DNA from: Arthonia radiata
Taxonomy: Eukaryota > Ascomycota > Arthoniomycetes > Arthoniales > Arthoniaceae
NCBI GenBank assembly: GCA_002989075.1
Contig: PSQN01000013.1
Location: 62,001-126,000, forward strand
Length of the DNA stretch: 64,000 nucleotides
Direction of reading: 5' to 3'
The notes beneath the pieces are model-generated. The model did no database searches and was not told the DNA's origin. It saw nothing but the letters and a program-made list of their open reading frames with translations. Positions 10,322 to 23,138 of this stretch are shown here, piece by piece. Both the position numbers and the translations under genes were made by a program. Numbering within the stretch: the first letter of the stretch is position 1; each line of letters opens with the position of its first letter.

Positions 10322-11084
10322 CTAAGCCAATTGCCCGCGCACGGCACCAGGAACCGCCAAGCTGGAGTGCACGTCTGCGAAGAACGCAGCCGGGTTTCGC
10401 TCGATCTGTCCCACAGTGAAACCAGCGCCAGTATCCATGCCGTTCATCATCACACCGGTCACGAACGGTCCGGTCTGGCAGCCGACGCTGACGCGTCTTT
10501 TCTCGTCGCCGACAGGATTTGGGAAGGCGATGCGTGGTGGGCCAGAGGTACCGACGGCGGCCTGGTGAATGTGGGTGGCGGTGCGCGCTGGCGACGCATA
10601 GTCGCCGCGGAAGCCGGTGAGAACGATGTTGTAGCAGATCAGGTTCATGTCGGAGTTGATACCGAAGTCGTAGGTGCCGAGCGCGCCCTTGTGTCAAGTC
10701 AGCCAACGGTCCAGCTGGTACGTCAGCAGAGCATGGGGGCTGAGAACTTACAGCAAGGCCTCCAGTCCTCACGTTAGCAGTACCATTGACGACTTGATCT
10801 GGGGTTGCAGTCACGTGGTAGGTGGATGTGAAGTGGAAAGGCCCGTTGTCGCATGAACCATCGTTAGGGCTAGCTGCCGCAACTGGCGCTGCTGGATAGG
10901 CGCCAGCAGGTGCAGGGTAACCGCCGGCTGGGGCTGGATAACCGCCAGAGGGTGCTAGGTAGCCACCGGCAGGAGCTGGGTAGCCACCAGATGGTTCTGG
11001 ATATCCTCCAGCTGGAGCTGGGTAATCCGTCGGTGCCGCGATAGCAGTAGTAAGTAGCAGGGCAGAGGCAGCAGTGAACTGCAT
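10322..11084 (-). CDS. Secreted CHRD-domain protein with GGYPAP repeats
   Basis: Predicted extracellular protein of 232 residues; biochemical role unknown. Exon 1 is 11084-10752 and exon 2 is 10687-10322. The 64-nt intron (10688-10751, donor GTAAGT, acceptor CAAG) is in phase 0. Residues 1-17 form a signal peptide (MQFTAASALLLTTAIAA). About 45 residues of imperfect GGYPAPAGGYPEPSG repeats follow. The C-terminal ~150 residues match the CHRD family (PF07452) as commonly seen in Dothideomycetes: GTYDFGINSDMNLICYN, then TATHIHQAAVG and SGPPRIAFPNP, ending AVRGQLA. Without the intron the reading frame drifts into a non-homologous tail, so the spliced model is preferred. The repeats look like a flexible, surface- or wall-associated linker. 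Confidence 0.85.
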
Positions 11085-12434
11085 TGTAGACTTCGTTGTT
11101 TCGGAGGAGGTTTGGTATGAACCTGACGGACGATGGTAGACTCGAAAAGCTGGAACTGTATGTGGTCTTGTCTTTCGTTCGAAGCTGATGCAGGACCAAC
11201 TCTTGTAGGCAGCACTACTCCAGATTTATGTACTGCAGGATATGCTTGTACCAAGCGCGCTATCGCAGTTCCCCTCTTGCTGCTGCGTATTACCAAGACC
11301 CGTTGCGCTCATCTTCGTCGTCCACATGAGGATGCCTAGACCCGCAGGGCAAGACGCCAGAGGGAATTCGAGCTGTACCGTGCTACCGGTGCTATGGCCA
11401 ATCTTGTTGCGGTATAGACGTACAGCTTCAGGAACGCTATGATTGCTTTTGTCCCTATTCCGTCTTCATGCCAATGCCAGGTGTCTTGGAAACCACGCAG
11501 AAGGCCCCTAATAGGAAGATGTGCCAATGCTTGGAGGATGAAGTCTGCCCTGGCGCTTGATCCGTCGTATAGGCGCAGTCAGCTTGGCTATCACAGGCCT
11601 GTCAAAGCCCGGGCTTCCGGGTGCAGATATGAATGGTGCTATGCTTGCATTGCGGAGGCTCGCCGAGCTCCACTATCAAATACGCTACTCACAAGACCAC
11701 AGACTACGTAACGCGGGGACTCACGACACGGACCTTCTTCGAGCACACTATTTCAAATGCGAGCTCTACAGGTCCAGACCTACCGGATACACACGTGGCT
11801 TATGCGCCGCCGCAGATCTAAAGCTTGGCCTCGGTGACTTCATTCTGCGCTGGTGTTGGACGACCCTCCAGACGCGACCATTATCATTTGCACACTGTCC
11901 CCGAACGCATTGAACTGCTCGAGATGAAGTGACACGGAAACCGCGTCTATATTCTGCTACAAACTTCTTCGCGCATGCGAGGATCACCATTATGCCGCAT
12001 GCGAATGTCAGAGAAGGTTCGCTTAGAGTTCGCAAGCCTTGAGGCCAAGCTACCTTGGCTTCCTTGGCCATCAATGAACATCGCGGCTGCTACGGCAAGG
12101 CTGGCTTTGGGTCAACGAGTCGAGAAGCATACTCCACAAGATGTGACAAATGTTTGCGGGTACCCGCTAGCTCTTAGCATGGGTATGATAGACAGACAGC
12201 AAGGCCCCTTTCTGCAAGCTAATGCGTGAAGCAACTTAAGAAAAGTAGCAGGTTGTGTGGATAGAAGCAACTTCGTTATGGGTCCAGTGGGACAGATGCA
12301 CGTACGCTGCTAAGAAAGCGAGAGGCGTTGCCGGACAAGAATGGGTTACGGGTGTGATGAGCGAGGAGCAAGCATCGAGTACGGAGTAGAGGAGCAGACG
12401 AAACTTGAACAGTGTTAGGTTGCCAAGATACATA
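11085..12434. other. Intergenic interval between the CHRD gene and the transposon nest
   Basis: Contains the CHRD gene's upstream region, but I see no clear gene. Open frames at 11439-11711, 11557-11913 and others overlap each other and lack domains. It ends at the TA dinucleotide (12433-12434) that is duplicated on the far side of the transposon nest. Confidence 0.45.
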
Positions 12435-12603
12435 CCCGTACCCTCCTCACTCGGTCCTATCGGACATAAATCCCTACGCTAAGCCGCTTCGGGATTCCTC
12501 ATTTGTTGGGTACTAGCATAAGCTAGTACCCGACGCATACCCGAAATGGTCGCATACCCGAGATCGATCCTATATATTTCACCTACACGCCGCAAAGAGC
12601 TTC
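12435..12603 (+). repeat. Left terminal inverted repeat of the Fot1-like element
   Basis: Pairs with 43350-43518 at 166 of 169 positions. Inside it lies a perfect hairpin, GGGTACTAGC-ATAA-GCTAGTACCC (12508-12531), followed by two copies of CGCATACCCGA separated by a few bases, plausible transposase binding sites. Confidence 0.92.
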
Positions 12604-13364
12604 TAAATATAGCTGCAAAACTACCTGAACAGGAGCTTAAGATTCAGGAGATCCTCTAGAAGGTCCAAAAAAGGAAGCAAATCGACCTAAAGCAGCTGAC
12701 TCGCGATTACGAGATCCCGTACTCTACCCTTTATGCAAGGTACTACGGGCGAGGATCGCTCTAAACGCGTCGAAACGCGTCGACAAGGCTTACACCTGCC
12801 TAAGACGGAGCTTTGTGTAGCTATATCGATCGTCTTGGCGCAATATACCTCGCACCGACGCGTCGATTGATCGTTTCTGCGGCTAATTCGATACTAGCGC
12901 GATCTCAAGCTACAGATTTACCTAAACTTTCTCAACGCGTCTCACCTGTCTAGTGCCGAAGATAGCTAGCGCGACACCCACAGTACAAGCTAGCGCGCCA
13001 GAAACCAATAGAAATGGCCCGATATCTTGCTCAGAACAGAGACACTATCCGAAAGTGGTATCAGGAGCTCGGCGAGCTTATACAGAAATACGCAATCGAC
13101 CCGCATAATATCTAGAATATCGACTAAGTAGGCTTCCGAATTAGAATTAGAGCAAACAATTGAGTTGTAGTACGATGCAATTAAGCTAAAGCAGTAGCTT
13201 TAAGTCAGCTCAACCGAATACTTATTACCCTAGTCGAGATAATATCTGCAGCTGAATCGAAGCTTGATCCGCTTATAGTAATCTTAGGCGCTGTATATCA
13301 AGCTTATTAGGCTTGAACAAGTATTAAAGGTAAAACGATGCTTGCACTTTCTGAATTAGACTAC
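12604..13364 (+). pseudogene. Fot1-like transposase, N-terminal fragment
   Basis: Translation with RIP stops read through gives an N-terminal helix-turn-helix (LTRDYEIPYSTLYARYYGR), a CENP-B/Tc5-like second DNA-binding helix region (DRLGAIYLAPTRRLIDRF) and the first catalytic aspartate block (NID-VGFRI, near 13115-13135). It then reaches the strand preceding the second aspartate, where the Copia LTR interrupts it. Stops are TAG/TAA. It continues at 35162. Confidence 0.8.
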
Positions 13365-13547
13365 TGTTAGAAGTTAATAAGATCCTTTTTATTCAACTAC
13401 AAACGAAGCTCGAACTAGACTATATGTGCGTGCCAAGACCTGTGTCTGTATTAGGTATCGTAGCATATTAAGCCCGCTCTAGGAGTTTAAAGCTAGTATA
13501 TAAAAGTTGAGACTAAACTAGAACTTTAGCGTCTATAATTTTTAACA
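13365..13547 (-). repeat. Copia A1 LTR (3' LTR of the minus-strand element)
   Basis: Starts TGTTAGAAG and ends TTTTAACA. Its partner is 34979-35161. The adjoining internal bases read AAGGGGGTG on the element strand, a typical polypurine tract at the 3' LTR. Confidence 0.9.
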
Positions 13548-15322
13548 CACCCCCTTAGAATTAACTATGCCGACGACGGTAGCAACATCTTAACAAACGA
13601 GATGCTCCTAACGAACTATATAAGGTTGTTCTTCTAATTATCTTCCGTATAGGAAGCTAGGTCTTATCCAAATCGGACTATTATTGCCTACGTAATTACT
13701 TACCTGTCGATAATATATTAAGATACCGTCGAAAGATACCTAGAACATCGATAAAAAGTATCGATCTTAGGCATACTTTTAACTCTCTAGTTCTAGTACA
13801 GCGTACTAAGCCTATATTAAGAGTCTTAAGCCCGTGCTATGCCGAGTTATTAAACAAACCTCCGATACTTAACTAAACTAAGAGTCTTTGTTAAGCTATC
13901 TGCAATATTATCGATAGTAGAAATATATTTAACTGCAATATAACTCTAGAGCAACTGCTTCCTATAGAAATACTAGCGTACTTCGATGTACTTAGTCTCC
14001 TTATAATACTCTAGATTCTTAGCAAGAGCGATTGTACTAGTATTATCCTTCTTAATTACTATAGGCGTTATATTAATACGGTTAAACTCCTTAATTAGAC
14101 GTAAGACCTAGAGAGCCTCCTGCGTGTAGATCGTTAACGCTATTAACTTAGCCTCGGTTAAGCTTAAAGTTACAATCCTCTGTAGTTCGGACTACTACGT
14201 AACAAGGCCCTTTATCTTAGTTCCAACGGTAAAGACGTAACCTAAGTATAAGTAGCAATTCTCCTTATTGTCTTTATAAGCAGAATTGCTCTATTCTAAC
14301 ATACCGATGTCTCTTAAGGTATCTGCCTTAAAGTCGAAAGTAATACTAATGTTCAATATACCCTTTATATACCGGTATACCAACTTTAGTTCTACTATAT
14401 GTTGCTCCGTAGGATTAGCTATAAACCGACAAAGCTTGATAACCTCGCAGGCAAAGTCCGGTCGAGTAATTATAGCGGCATATATTAAGAATCTGCTTAT
14501 ACGCTAATACTATGCTAGTAGGTCCGTTAGAGCCTAATATCCGTTGAAAGGAGAATTAAGCTGCATACCCTTCGGCAGTAGCGAGGCCCTAGAGCTATAG
14601 TCGTTCATATCTAATTCTACCAGTATTCGCTTTAAGTATGCTTTCTAACTTAGCTTTACCTTGCGACGAGACCTATCTCGCTCTATTTTAATGCCTAGAA
14701 AGTATTTTAACTTACCTAGGTCCTTTATCTTATAGCTACGGGTTAGAATCTTTTTAGCCTTATTTACCTTATGTCGTAATAGTGCCACAACTAGAAAGTT
14801 ATTAACGTAGATTAAGATCTAGGTCTTCTCTTTAAAGAACAGGTAATAGTCTATCTCCAAACAAACAAACCTCTGTCGAGTAAGGGTCCTAGCGGCATCT
14901 TAATACTACTTACGTATAGACTGCTTTAAGCCGTATAGCGTACAGAAGAGAAGCTACTTTATACCTAGATACGGTGGTATTACCTTCTCAGGCGGTTCTA
15001 TCCAAATTTCGACGTCGTTAGAAAGATAGGGATTCAGAAATATAGTTACAGCATTCATCTAATTATACTTAAGGTCTAGTACTACGACTAGAGTTATAAA
15101 GATACGGAACGTATTGGTCTTCGCTATAGCTACAAACGTCTTATTAAAGCTACCTTTGTCCTAGAGAAATCCCTTCGCTACTATACGTATCTTGTACCGC
15201 ACAACCATACCGCGATCGTTAGTCTTTAGATTGAATACCTACTTGGTGGCGAGGACCCTTGCACCCTTCGACGGATGTCCCCAGTAAAATGTCTTGTTAG
15301 CTTCCTGCAATCCGATCTCCTT
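13548..15322 (-). pseudogene. Copia A1 pol, RNase H and reverse transcriptase part
   Basis: On the minus strand this encodes the start of reverse transcriptase (GLQEANKTFYWGHPSKGARV), the ALYGLKQ-like block near 14930, the catalytic loop as ILIYVNNF (normally YVDD, the Asp codon altered) near 14800, and the RNase H end with IKKDNTSTIALAKNLEYYKE near 14000-14070. Many TAG/TAA stops replace Gln and Trp. The coding sequence resumes at 23335 beyond Gypsy C. Confidence 0.8.
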
Positions 15323-15518
15323 TGTGATGTATAGACGTTCCGATAGCAAATTGAAACGGAATGTTGTCTATTTAGGAAGACTGCGATCCTAGAAGGATAT
15401 CTTCTCTCTAGTGGACGCATTCCTTTCTAGTCTCCTCAATAATTAGCTTAAACACTAGTAGGGCCTATTTAGGCTCTTTTTGCTATCTAACTGCTTCCTG
15501 CCCTATACCTAGATCACA
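15323..15518 (+). repeat. Gypsy C 5' LTR
   Basis: Begins TGTGATGTATAGACG and ends GATCACA; preceded by target duplication TCCTT. Confidence 0.9.
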
Positions 15519-15779
15519 TCCTAATTATTTTAAACCTATAAGGGGGGCGGCCGGCAGTTAGGTACCTTATCGACGTCGCTTAGGGGTTAACCCGGTATAA
15601 TTGAGTATAGCTGAGACTCTGTATATACATTAAAATAAATAATATTAAAATTAATTGATAGCCGATGCTAACAAGTACCGTATTTAAAGAGAACAAGCAA
15701 GAAACTAAGTACGCGACGGTAGTCGCTTTATATCCGCCGTACAAGTAAAATATAGAGCGTAGCAAAATATAGCTAACGC

Positions 15780-17000
15780 TGAAGAAGACTAGAACCCTTA
15801 TATAGAATCTAGCGACAATAATAAGTAAGAGGGCTTATAAGCCGGCGAACAGACGCCAAGTAGATCGTAAACTAGGAAGGACGATAGTCTAAATTAAAAC
15901 AATAACGACGACGAAGGGGCCTACCAAGGCTCTAACCGCGAAGAATCTCTCTTTAGCGCCTCTTTAAGCGTTAAGATACGAAAGCTAAGATAAGAACTGC
16001 TAATATAGCAGTAGCAGCACATTATTAAGAAGCTTAAGCTTAAAAGCGAATACTCGAAGTTAAGCTCTAGTCCGCTCGTAATTTAGAGGCTAATAGTAAG
16101 CAGCTACAGAACGATTTAAGTCTTTAAAGTTAGATTAACAAGCTTCTTAAGAAAGAGGCGTCTAAGCTTAAAAGAGCTATAAGCTCTATAGGCACTTAAT
16201 AAACTTAAACTATTAAGAAAAGATTTTAGATAGCTAACGTATCGGACCTCGACAACGTTTATATTATTACTTAGTATGTTTAGAGACTCTCTAGAAACCT
16301 AGCGGATAGATAGCAAACTTACGCTAAAGAGAATAAAAAGAAGACGTTGCTCTACGTATAGACGTACTTTAAAGAATAGGTAATAGAATATATTGTTAAT
16401 CTAGCTACGGCTACTACAGCTAACGTAGAAAAATTCTTTATGTCGACGTAGAGTTTAACGCAGAAGCTTAAGGACTTTCTAAGCTTTCTACAAAACAAAG
16501 AAACTAAGTTGCTAGGTAGTAAGATACCGAACCTAAATTAGGCCGTATTCTACTATACGCGCTTATCTTTATAGATTAAGGCAAAGCTAATTAAGTAAAG
16601 TCTCTTAGAGAACCTACTTAAAGATATAAACAAGCTTCTAAAGAAAGTTTATTAATATATAAATGTTAATTATAGTGTATCGTAGAACGCCCGCAACACT
16701 AATATAAACCGAGATCGCTTCGGTAGCGAATCGGGTACAAACTGTAGCGGTTATAACGCTAGAGCATTCCTACAGGGGTTGAACCGCGGACGAGGTAGTT
16801 TATACCGAGGATAAGGCAACTTACTAGTCTAATAAAGAGACAATAGCTCTGCCGCATAGGGGCAACTAGGGTCGATATACAGTAAGATAAATATTACCTG
16901 CTTTATATACAATTAGAAAGGGTATTATATTACTAAATATACTATACTCTAAACCAATATCAATTCGACGCTAGTTAGACGGAGAAACGATAGGCTCTAA
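15780..17000 (+). pseudogene. Gypsy C gag remnant
   Basis: Between the 5' LTR and protease lies a lysine/leucine-rich coding remnant. It ends in a glycine-rich stretch (RGRGSLYRG) followed by a single CCHC-like knuckle, NITCFIYN-KGYYITKY, near 16885-16930. This is the usual nucleocapsid end of a Gypsy gag. Frames are broken by TAG/TAA and possibly small indels, so limits are approximate. Confidence 0.6.
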
Positions 17001-17039
17001 GAGTAAGCCTCGCGTTTCTAAAGCTTAAGACTATCGATT

Positions 17040-20000
17040 AACAGTAAGGACAAATTAAAGTCTTAGTATAGCTAGGTAGATCGCTACAAGAGGTTCTCGC
17101 GCTAGTAGATTTTAGTACAGAGATTAACTTTATTAATTATTGTATTGTGCTTAAAAGAGGATAGCAAAAATTGTATAGAGTAAAGCTTCTGTATACTAAG
17201 TTCCTTAATAAAAATAAGCTATAGCTTTATAGCGCTTATAACGTAAATATAACTGTAAGAGACGTATATAGGAAGGAACGATATTGCTAACTCCGCCTAT
17301 ATTCGGCCAACTTTGTAGGATACAGCCTCGTCTTAGGATACCTATAGCTTAAGCAAGTTGAGCCCTAAATTAGCTAAACGATAAGAACAATTACTTAGAG
17401 AAACCTTTCTGCGTCTAAAGAACGGGTAGTAGGAGCTAAATCTATTAAGATCGTTAATAAAGACGTAATTTTAGTATATTTATAAAGAGGCGAACAGTAC
17501 TACTCCGCAATCTTATAGATAGAAGCGGATAAACGTTATAAGTATTAAATAGCGGTTCTATTAGACGTTAGTTCGCTGCTAGACCGGACCCTAAATAACG
17601 AGCCTAAGAAAGTAGAGAAGCGAGATAAGCTTCCTCCTCAGTATACTAAATATAAAGATATCTTTTCTAAAGAACTGTCGAGTAAGCTTGCGCCGCTTAG
17701 TAAGCATACTTATAAGATTAAGCTCAAGAATAGTATAAAACCTCTATATAAGCCAATTTACTCTGTATCGTAGAATAAGCTGAAGACGCTTCGAAAGTAC
17801 TTAAATACTATAATTAAGAAAGAGTAGATATAACTCTCTACTAGTCTAGCGAGTGCTCTAGCCCTGTTTGTACCTAAGACAGACAGATTGTTAAGACTAT
17901 ATGTTAACTACCGCGGTTTAAACAATATAACTGTAAAGAATCGCTATGCATTGCCGCTAGTCTCTAAGATTCTTAATCGTCTATAAGGCTCGAAGGTATT
18001 TATAAAGCTTAATCTTTACGATACCTATTACCGTATCTGTATTCGTAAAGGAGATAAGTAGAAAACAGCGTTTTGTACCCAATACGGGCACTATAAATAC
18101 CTAGTAATACCTTTCAGACTAGCAAACGTCTCTACTACGTTCTAGGTATATATCTATAAAGCTATAGGTAATCTTATTGATACCGTATATATCGTTTATA
18201 TAGACAATATCTTAATTTTCTCTAAAGACGAGGAAAGCTATAAAGGCTATATTAAAGAAGTCCTGTAAAGGCTTCGTAAATAGAGTTTATTTATAAAGCT
18301 GTCTAAGTATTAATTTTACACTACTAAGGTTTCTTTCCTAGGGTTTACTGTGAAAGTTAATAGTGTTAAAATAGACCTAGAAAGGATACAGACTATAGCC
18401 GAATAGCTAGTTCCTACTACCGCAAAGTAGATTCTGTCCTTCCTAAGATTTATAAACTTCTATCAGCGATTTATCTATAGATTTAGTTGCATCGTAGTAC
18501 CAATAAACGTACTAACGAAAGACGTTAAGTTTGTCTAAGGCAAAGCTTAATAAAAAGCTTTTAAAGCGCTAAAGCAAGCCTTTATAAATATATTAGTGCT
18601 AATATACTTTAATTCGGTACTATCAATCGTTTTAATAACTAATACATTAGACTTTATAATAGTAGGTATCTTACTTTAGCTAAGGAAAGATAGCCGATTG
18701 CTATTGCCGTTAAATATTAACTTAGGCTTATCTATACTAGATATAGCGGACACCGTTCGAACTAGTACTAATAATAAGGCGGACACATATCTACATCCAG
18801 TAGCATTCTTTTTAAAGAAATTTATAAACACTGAGCTAAGATATAATACCTATAATAAAGAGCTTATAGCAATATAGGCTAGCTTTAAGTACTAACGCTA
18901 TTATCTTATTGATGTACAGTACTTAGTAAAGGTTGTAATAGACTACAATGATCTGTAGTATTTTATAACAACAAAAGTATTGTCTCGCCAATAAGTACGC
19001 TAGATAAAAGACCTATTAGCATTTAACTTTAAAATACTATACCGTACGGGTAGCAAGAACCTAGCAGACGCGCCGTCGCGCCGTCTAAATTACGAGAATT
19101 TATATAAAGCAAAGAAAGACAACGCTAACGAGATATTACCGAGTCTGTAGTAAAAGCTTAGGAGAGGTACTACTTTACTTAGTACTAGGGAAGAGCCTTC
19201 TAGCCTAGAAGAAGGTATAATTACTATCTTAATTATATTGCTTAAAAATTAGTTTAAACACTATTAGCGGTTTAACTACCGACCTAAAACATTGAACGCG
19301 ACTATAGCTCAAATCGAGGGTAAATTGGAGTTAGATACAGACCTTATATAGAACGCCTAGGAGCAAGAAACACGTCTGTCTTTCTCTACTAATATAGAGC
19401 CTTTTTTAATAGCTCTCGTATTACGAGTTAAGGTAGTTGCAGCTACCGCTCTTAAAATAGCTTACAATAATACTCTTTAGGGTCTCGCGACCTTAATCCT
19501 TAAAGTTTAGCAGAGGAACGCCTTTATAAAGCAGAAAGTATCGAAGTTAAAATTATTAGCTAGGACTAAAGGTTAGTAGAGTAATAAAACGGCAATAGAT
19601 CGCCGTTAAGCTGGCACAAGAAAGCGCTGTACGAGTCGAATTAACTTAGATGCTCTAATAGGGCCTAACTCGGACTTTAAGTCTCTAAAGTACGCAGAAT
19701 AGTTAGTTAATAGCTATAGGTTATTACGCTAAGATAGTAAAATCTAGATATTAGAATGCTCTACGTTAAAGCTTAAAATTATAAGCAGAAATTATAATAA
19801 TAAGCTTGCTGGCTACTTTAAGATTAAGAAGACTCTTAAAATTCTAAGACATAAATATACTTAGAAAAAGATAGTAACGTATATTAAGAACTTTGTTGCT
19901 AAATACAATATATACTAACAAATAGCCGTAAAGAGGTATAAGCTATACAGCAAAATAGCGGCGATGCTGGTTCTAATTAGCCTCTTTAAGAATCTATTCT

Positions 20001-21090
20001 TAAACTTTATTGTTAAACTACCGATAGTTTTTTTAAAGAATAGAGACATTGTTAATTTAATTCTTGTAGTTGTAAACCGCTTTTCTAAGTTTGTAACCTA
20101 TATTCTAGTTAGTAAAACTATAAATGCTATAGAGCTGGTAGAAGTACTTTATAAACACTAGGCGAAAACGTTAAGATTCTCGAGAAGCCTCTTATTTAAT
20201 AGAGAATCTATATTTACTAGCTTGTATTAGAGCACCTTCTACCAGCATTTAGCTGTAAAACGAAGGTTAAGTACAGCATTTTACCCTCAAACTAATAGCT
20301 AAACTGAGCGTTAGAACTAGAAGCTTAAAAACTATCTACGTATTTATATCTCTTAGAATTAAAATAATTGGTATAAGTATCTAAAAGAAGCTGCTTTTGC
20401 GTATAATTTAAAAGTTTATTTATTAACAAAAATTTTACCAATTAAATATACGTTCGGTTGCGTTGCAGACGTATTAGACGGCGTGCCGCCGCTAGATTAG
20501 TACCGCACCGTAGTTAAGCCGAACGACCTTCCTGTCGGTAAGAATATCTTCTGTTAAGAAGAAAGGTAGTCTAGGCTAGAACATCCTATAGTAGTTAAGT
20601 ATATAGAAGAACGCCTTCTCCGCCAACAAAAAATAAAGCAGTAGCTAGAAAAAGCTTAGCGTTTATAGATAAAATAGTATAATACTAAGTATATACTAAA
20701 ACACTTTGTAGTAAGTAACTTAGTACTACTGTCGTTAAAGAACCTTAAGACAAAGAGGCTAATAAAGAAGCTCGACGATCGAAGCTTAGAACTATTTAGA
20801 ATTCTTAAGAAAGTAGGTAAATAAGCTTACTAGCTGGCACTACTAGACTTCTACTATATTTACTCTATCTTCTACGTATCCTTACTAGAGCTATATCGCC
20901 GTCGGCCCGGTATAAAACCGTCTGGTCCGGTTAAAGTCGATAGTAATAAAGAATAGCTTGTTAAGGCGATCCGCTTTAAGGTTAAAAATAAAGACTAGTA
21001 TTGAACTAAGTAGCAGGGGTAGTTAAAGGCAAATAACACGATAGAGCCGCGGACATATCTTAAAGACTCTAACGCCCTTAAGAAATTTAA
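17040..21090 (+). pseudogene. Gypsy C pol: protease, RT, RNase H, integrase, chromodomain
   Basis: Reverse transcriptase is clear: [20 protein letters not shown] near 17900, KLNLYDTYYRI near 18010, and the active site as VYIVYIDNILIFSKD near 18190-18230 (YIDD to YIDN, a RIP-type change). RNase H ends GSKNLADAPSRR near 19060. Integrase spans about 19700-20500 (RDIVNLILVVVNRFSKFVTY, later STAFYPQTN). A chromodomain follows at about 20830-21080 (KAIRFKVKNKDQY, then NTIEPRTYL), a module that targets chromoviruses to modified histones. All reading frames contain TAG/TAA. Confidence 0.82.
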
Positions 21091-21099
21091 GAAGCGTAA

Positions 21100-23138
21100 A
21101 GACGCTAAGCCGAAAGACAAGCGTCTAAGATAAACTAGGTAACGCGGATAAAAAAGGGGTATAAGTCTACGCAATTAGCCTACGATGTAACGCCGAAGAG
21201 AAGGTAGATTACCTAAAGTATAGTTTAGAATATAGAATTGATATAGTATTAAATCTTAAGACTATTTATATATAATTATAAAGCTTAAGCTATAAGAAAG
21301 CTAAAATAAGACTTGTATAGAGAGAAAATATAGAACTATTCCGATAGACCAAGGAAAACTACTTATACAGACTAAAACCCTAGCTAAACAAAAGGTAGAA
21401 AACTACGAGAAGACTACCCAAACTAGCATCGAAGTTAGTACGGATCGGCAGTATAATACTACTTAACATAGCCGCAACTACCGTTAACGCGGTTTTAAAT
21501 CTAATTAACTAGATCTACTATAGCTAGCTTATAAGGAGCCTTATTTATAGGTAGCTAAGGGCTGTACAACCCTATATTAAAATTAAAGCTCTAACGTAGC
21601 ACCTTAATATACTTATAATCGTTAGTATCGGCCTACTCGACCGACTTAGTACTTAGACCGCGCTACTAAGCCTATAGCTAAACGTAAAAGACGCGAAGTA
21701 GAGTAAGATAGTCGTTACAGAAAGACTCTTTGTTATTTTAGACGTCCTTATTAAAGGTCAAGAAGAAGTTAACGCGTATAAGAAGGTTATAGATACGTCT
21801 CTATCGAGCAGAGACCTAGTATATATTAATATAGAGTTAATTAGTATCTAAGATAGAGAAGTATTAGACTTACTATCTTATATTTGTTTTCCGACCTTCT
21901 AATACTAGCACAGCGAGTATACTTAGCGTACTATCTCTTAGACTACTTATAAGTCTAGTTCTTATAATACTTAAAATCGGAGTTTATAGAAGAACTACTA
22001 CGTACAGCTATATCGCTAAATAAGGCCTTTATACAACGGCAGTATACTAAGACGTAAGCCTCTGGCTAAGGCTAAATTAACGCAGATACGGCGCAAAAAG
22101 CGGAATTCGAGGAGGTAGACCGGCAAGACTTTATAGACGACTCAAGCTTATAAGTAGTACCGCGGTAATAAGGAGAACAAACGATCTCGTTATTATTAAA
22201 GTAGTCTTTACGGACGTAACGCTTTTAATAAGCTAAAATACTAATATTTAGACTAAAATAAAGCAATAAGAGATAGTAGACTTATAAAGAGTCGTAAGAG
22301 TTAGAGATACGCTATCTAGTTTAAGAGAGCGTAGATTAAAAGAAGCCGTAGATAATATAGAAATTAGTAAAGCAATCTTAGAAGCTTTCTTCTTACAAGC
22401 GTTACAAAGAAGAGCTTTAAAATTAACGGCGGCTTTAAGGTTCTCAATACTGCGAGTTAAGCGGCGAGTTAGCGCTTCAGAAGAGCTCGCTCTAGCAGCG
22501 AGTTTATTAACGAGGTTGAAACCCGATATAGTAGAGATTGTAAAGGCGAATTAGAGGCAATCTGATACCGAATTAGCTACAAACTTATTATCTAAGAAGA
22601 GAAGTAAAGGCCTACTAGAGAAGAGAAGCTTGTAGGCTAAACAGAAGAGTATAATAATATTAAAGAAAGAAAGAGAAAGTTTAAAAGAGCAAGAGCCTTG
22701 TTTTATGCCTATTGTTAGATATCGATAACAAAGCTTCCGCCTACAGATACTAATATAGGAGTAAAGAAGCCTATTTACGTAGGTTGCTACTACCTATAGG
22801 GGCAATTAATCGGTAAAAGCGTGCATAAGAGTATATAAAAGAACGTAAAATTAAGTAAAAATAATATATAACCTTACTACTAAGCTTATAACTTAAGCTC
22901 GAGAGCTTTAAATTAAAAGTAAAGCTTAGCACTACAACTCGGTACTATAGAAAATTAGCATTAAACGACGCGTAGGATGATAGTAAGCAACATTACTCTT
23001 TTCCCGACTAAACGTAGATATAAGCTAGTAGGTTTTTAACGAGGTTGTTGCCCTACGTAAGACGATAAATAGAAGGTATAATAGAGATAGTAGATTGTAC
23101 CTAGATTAAGGGCGATCCTCCTTAACGGGGAAGGTAGT
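21100..23138 (+). other. Gypsy C unassigned 3' internal region (about 2 kb)
   Basis: Chromoviruses usually reach the 3' LTR soon after the chromodomain, so this stretch is extra. With RIP stops read through, long plus-strand frames appear, for example around 22020-22700 (LRERRLKEAVDNIEISKAIL) and, in another frame, 22700-23130 (RRLLLPIGAIN). I recognise no domain. It may be an accessory gene, captured DNA, or a further decayed insertion. Confidence 0.45.

Noticed and set aside
10311-10687. Unspliced C-terminal tail of the CHRD gene
   Set aside because: Reading through the 64-nt intron gives an arginine-rich, non-homologous tail; splicing restores the CHRD domain.
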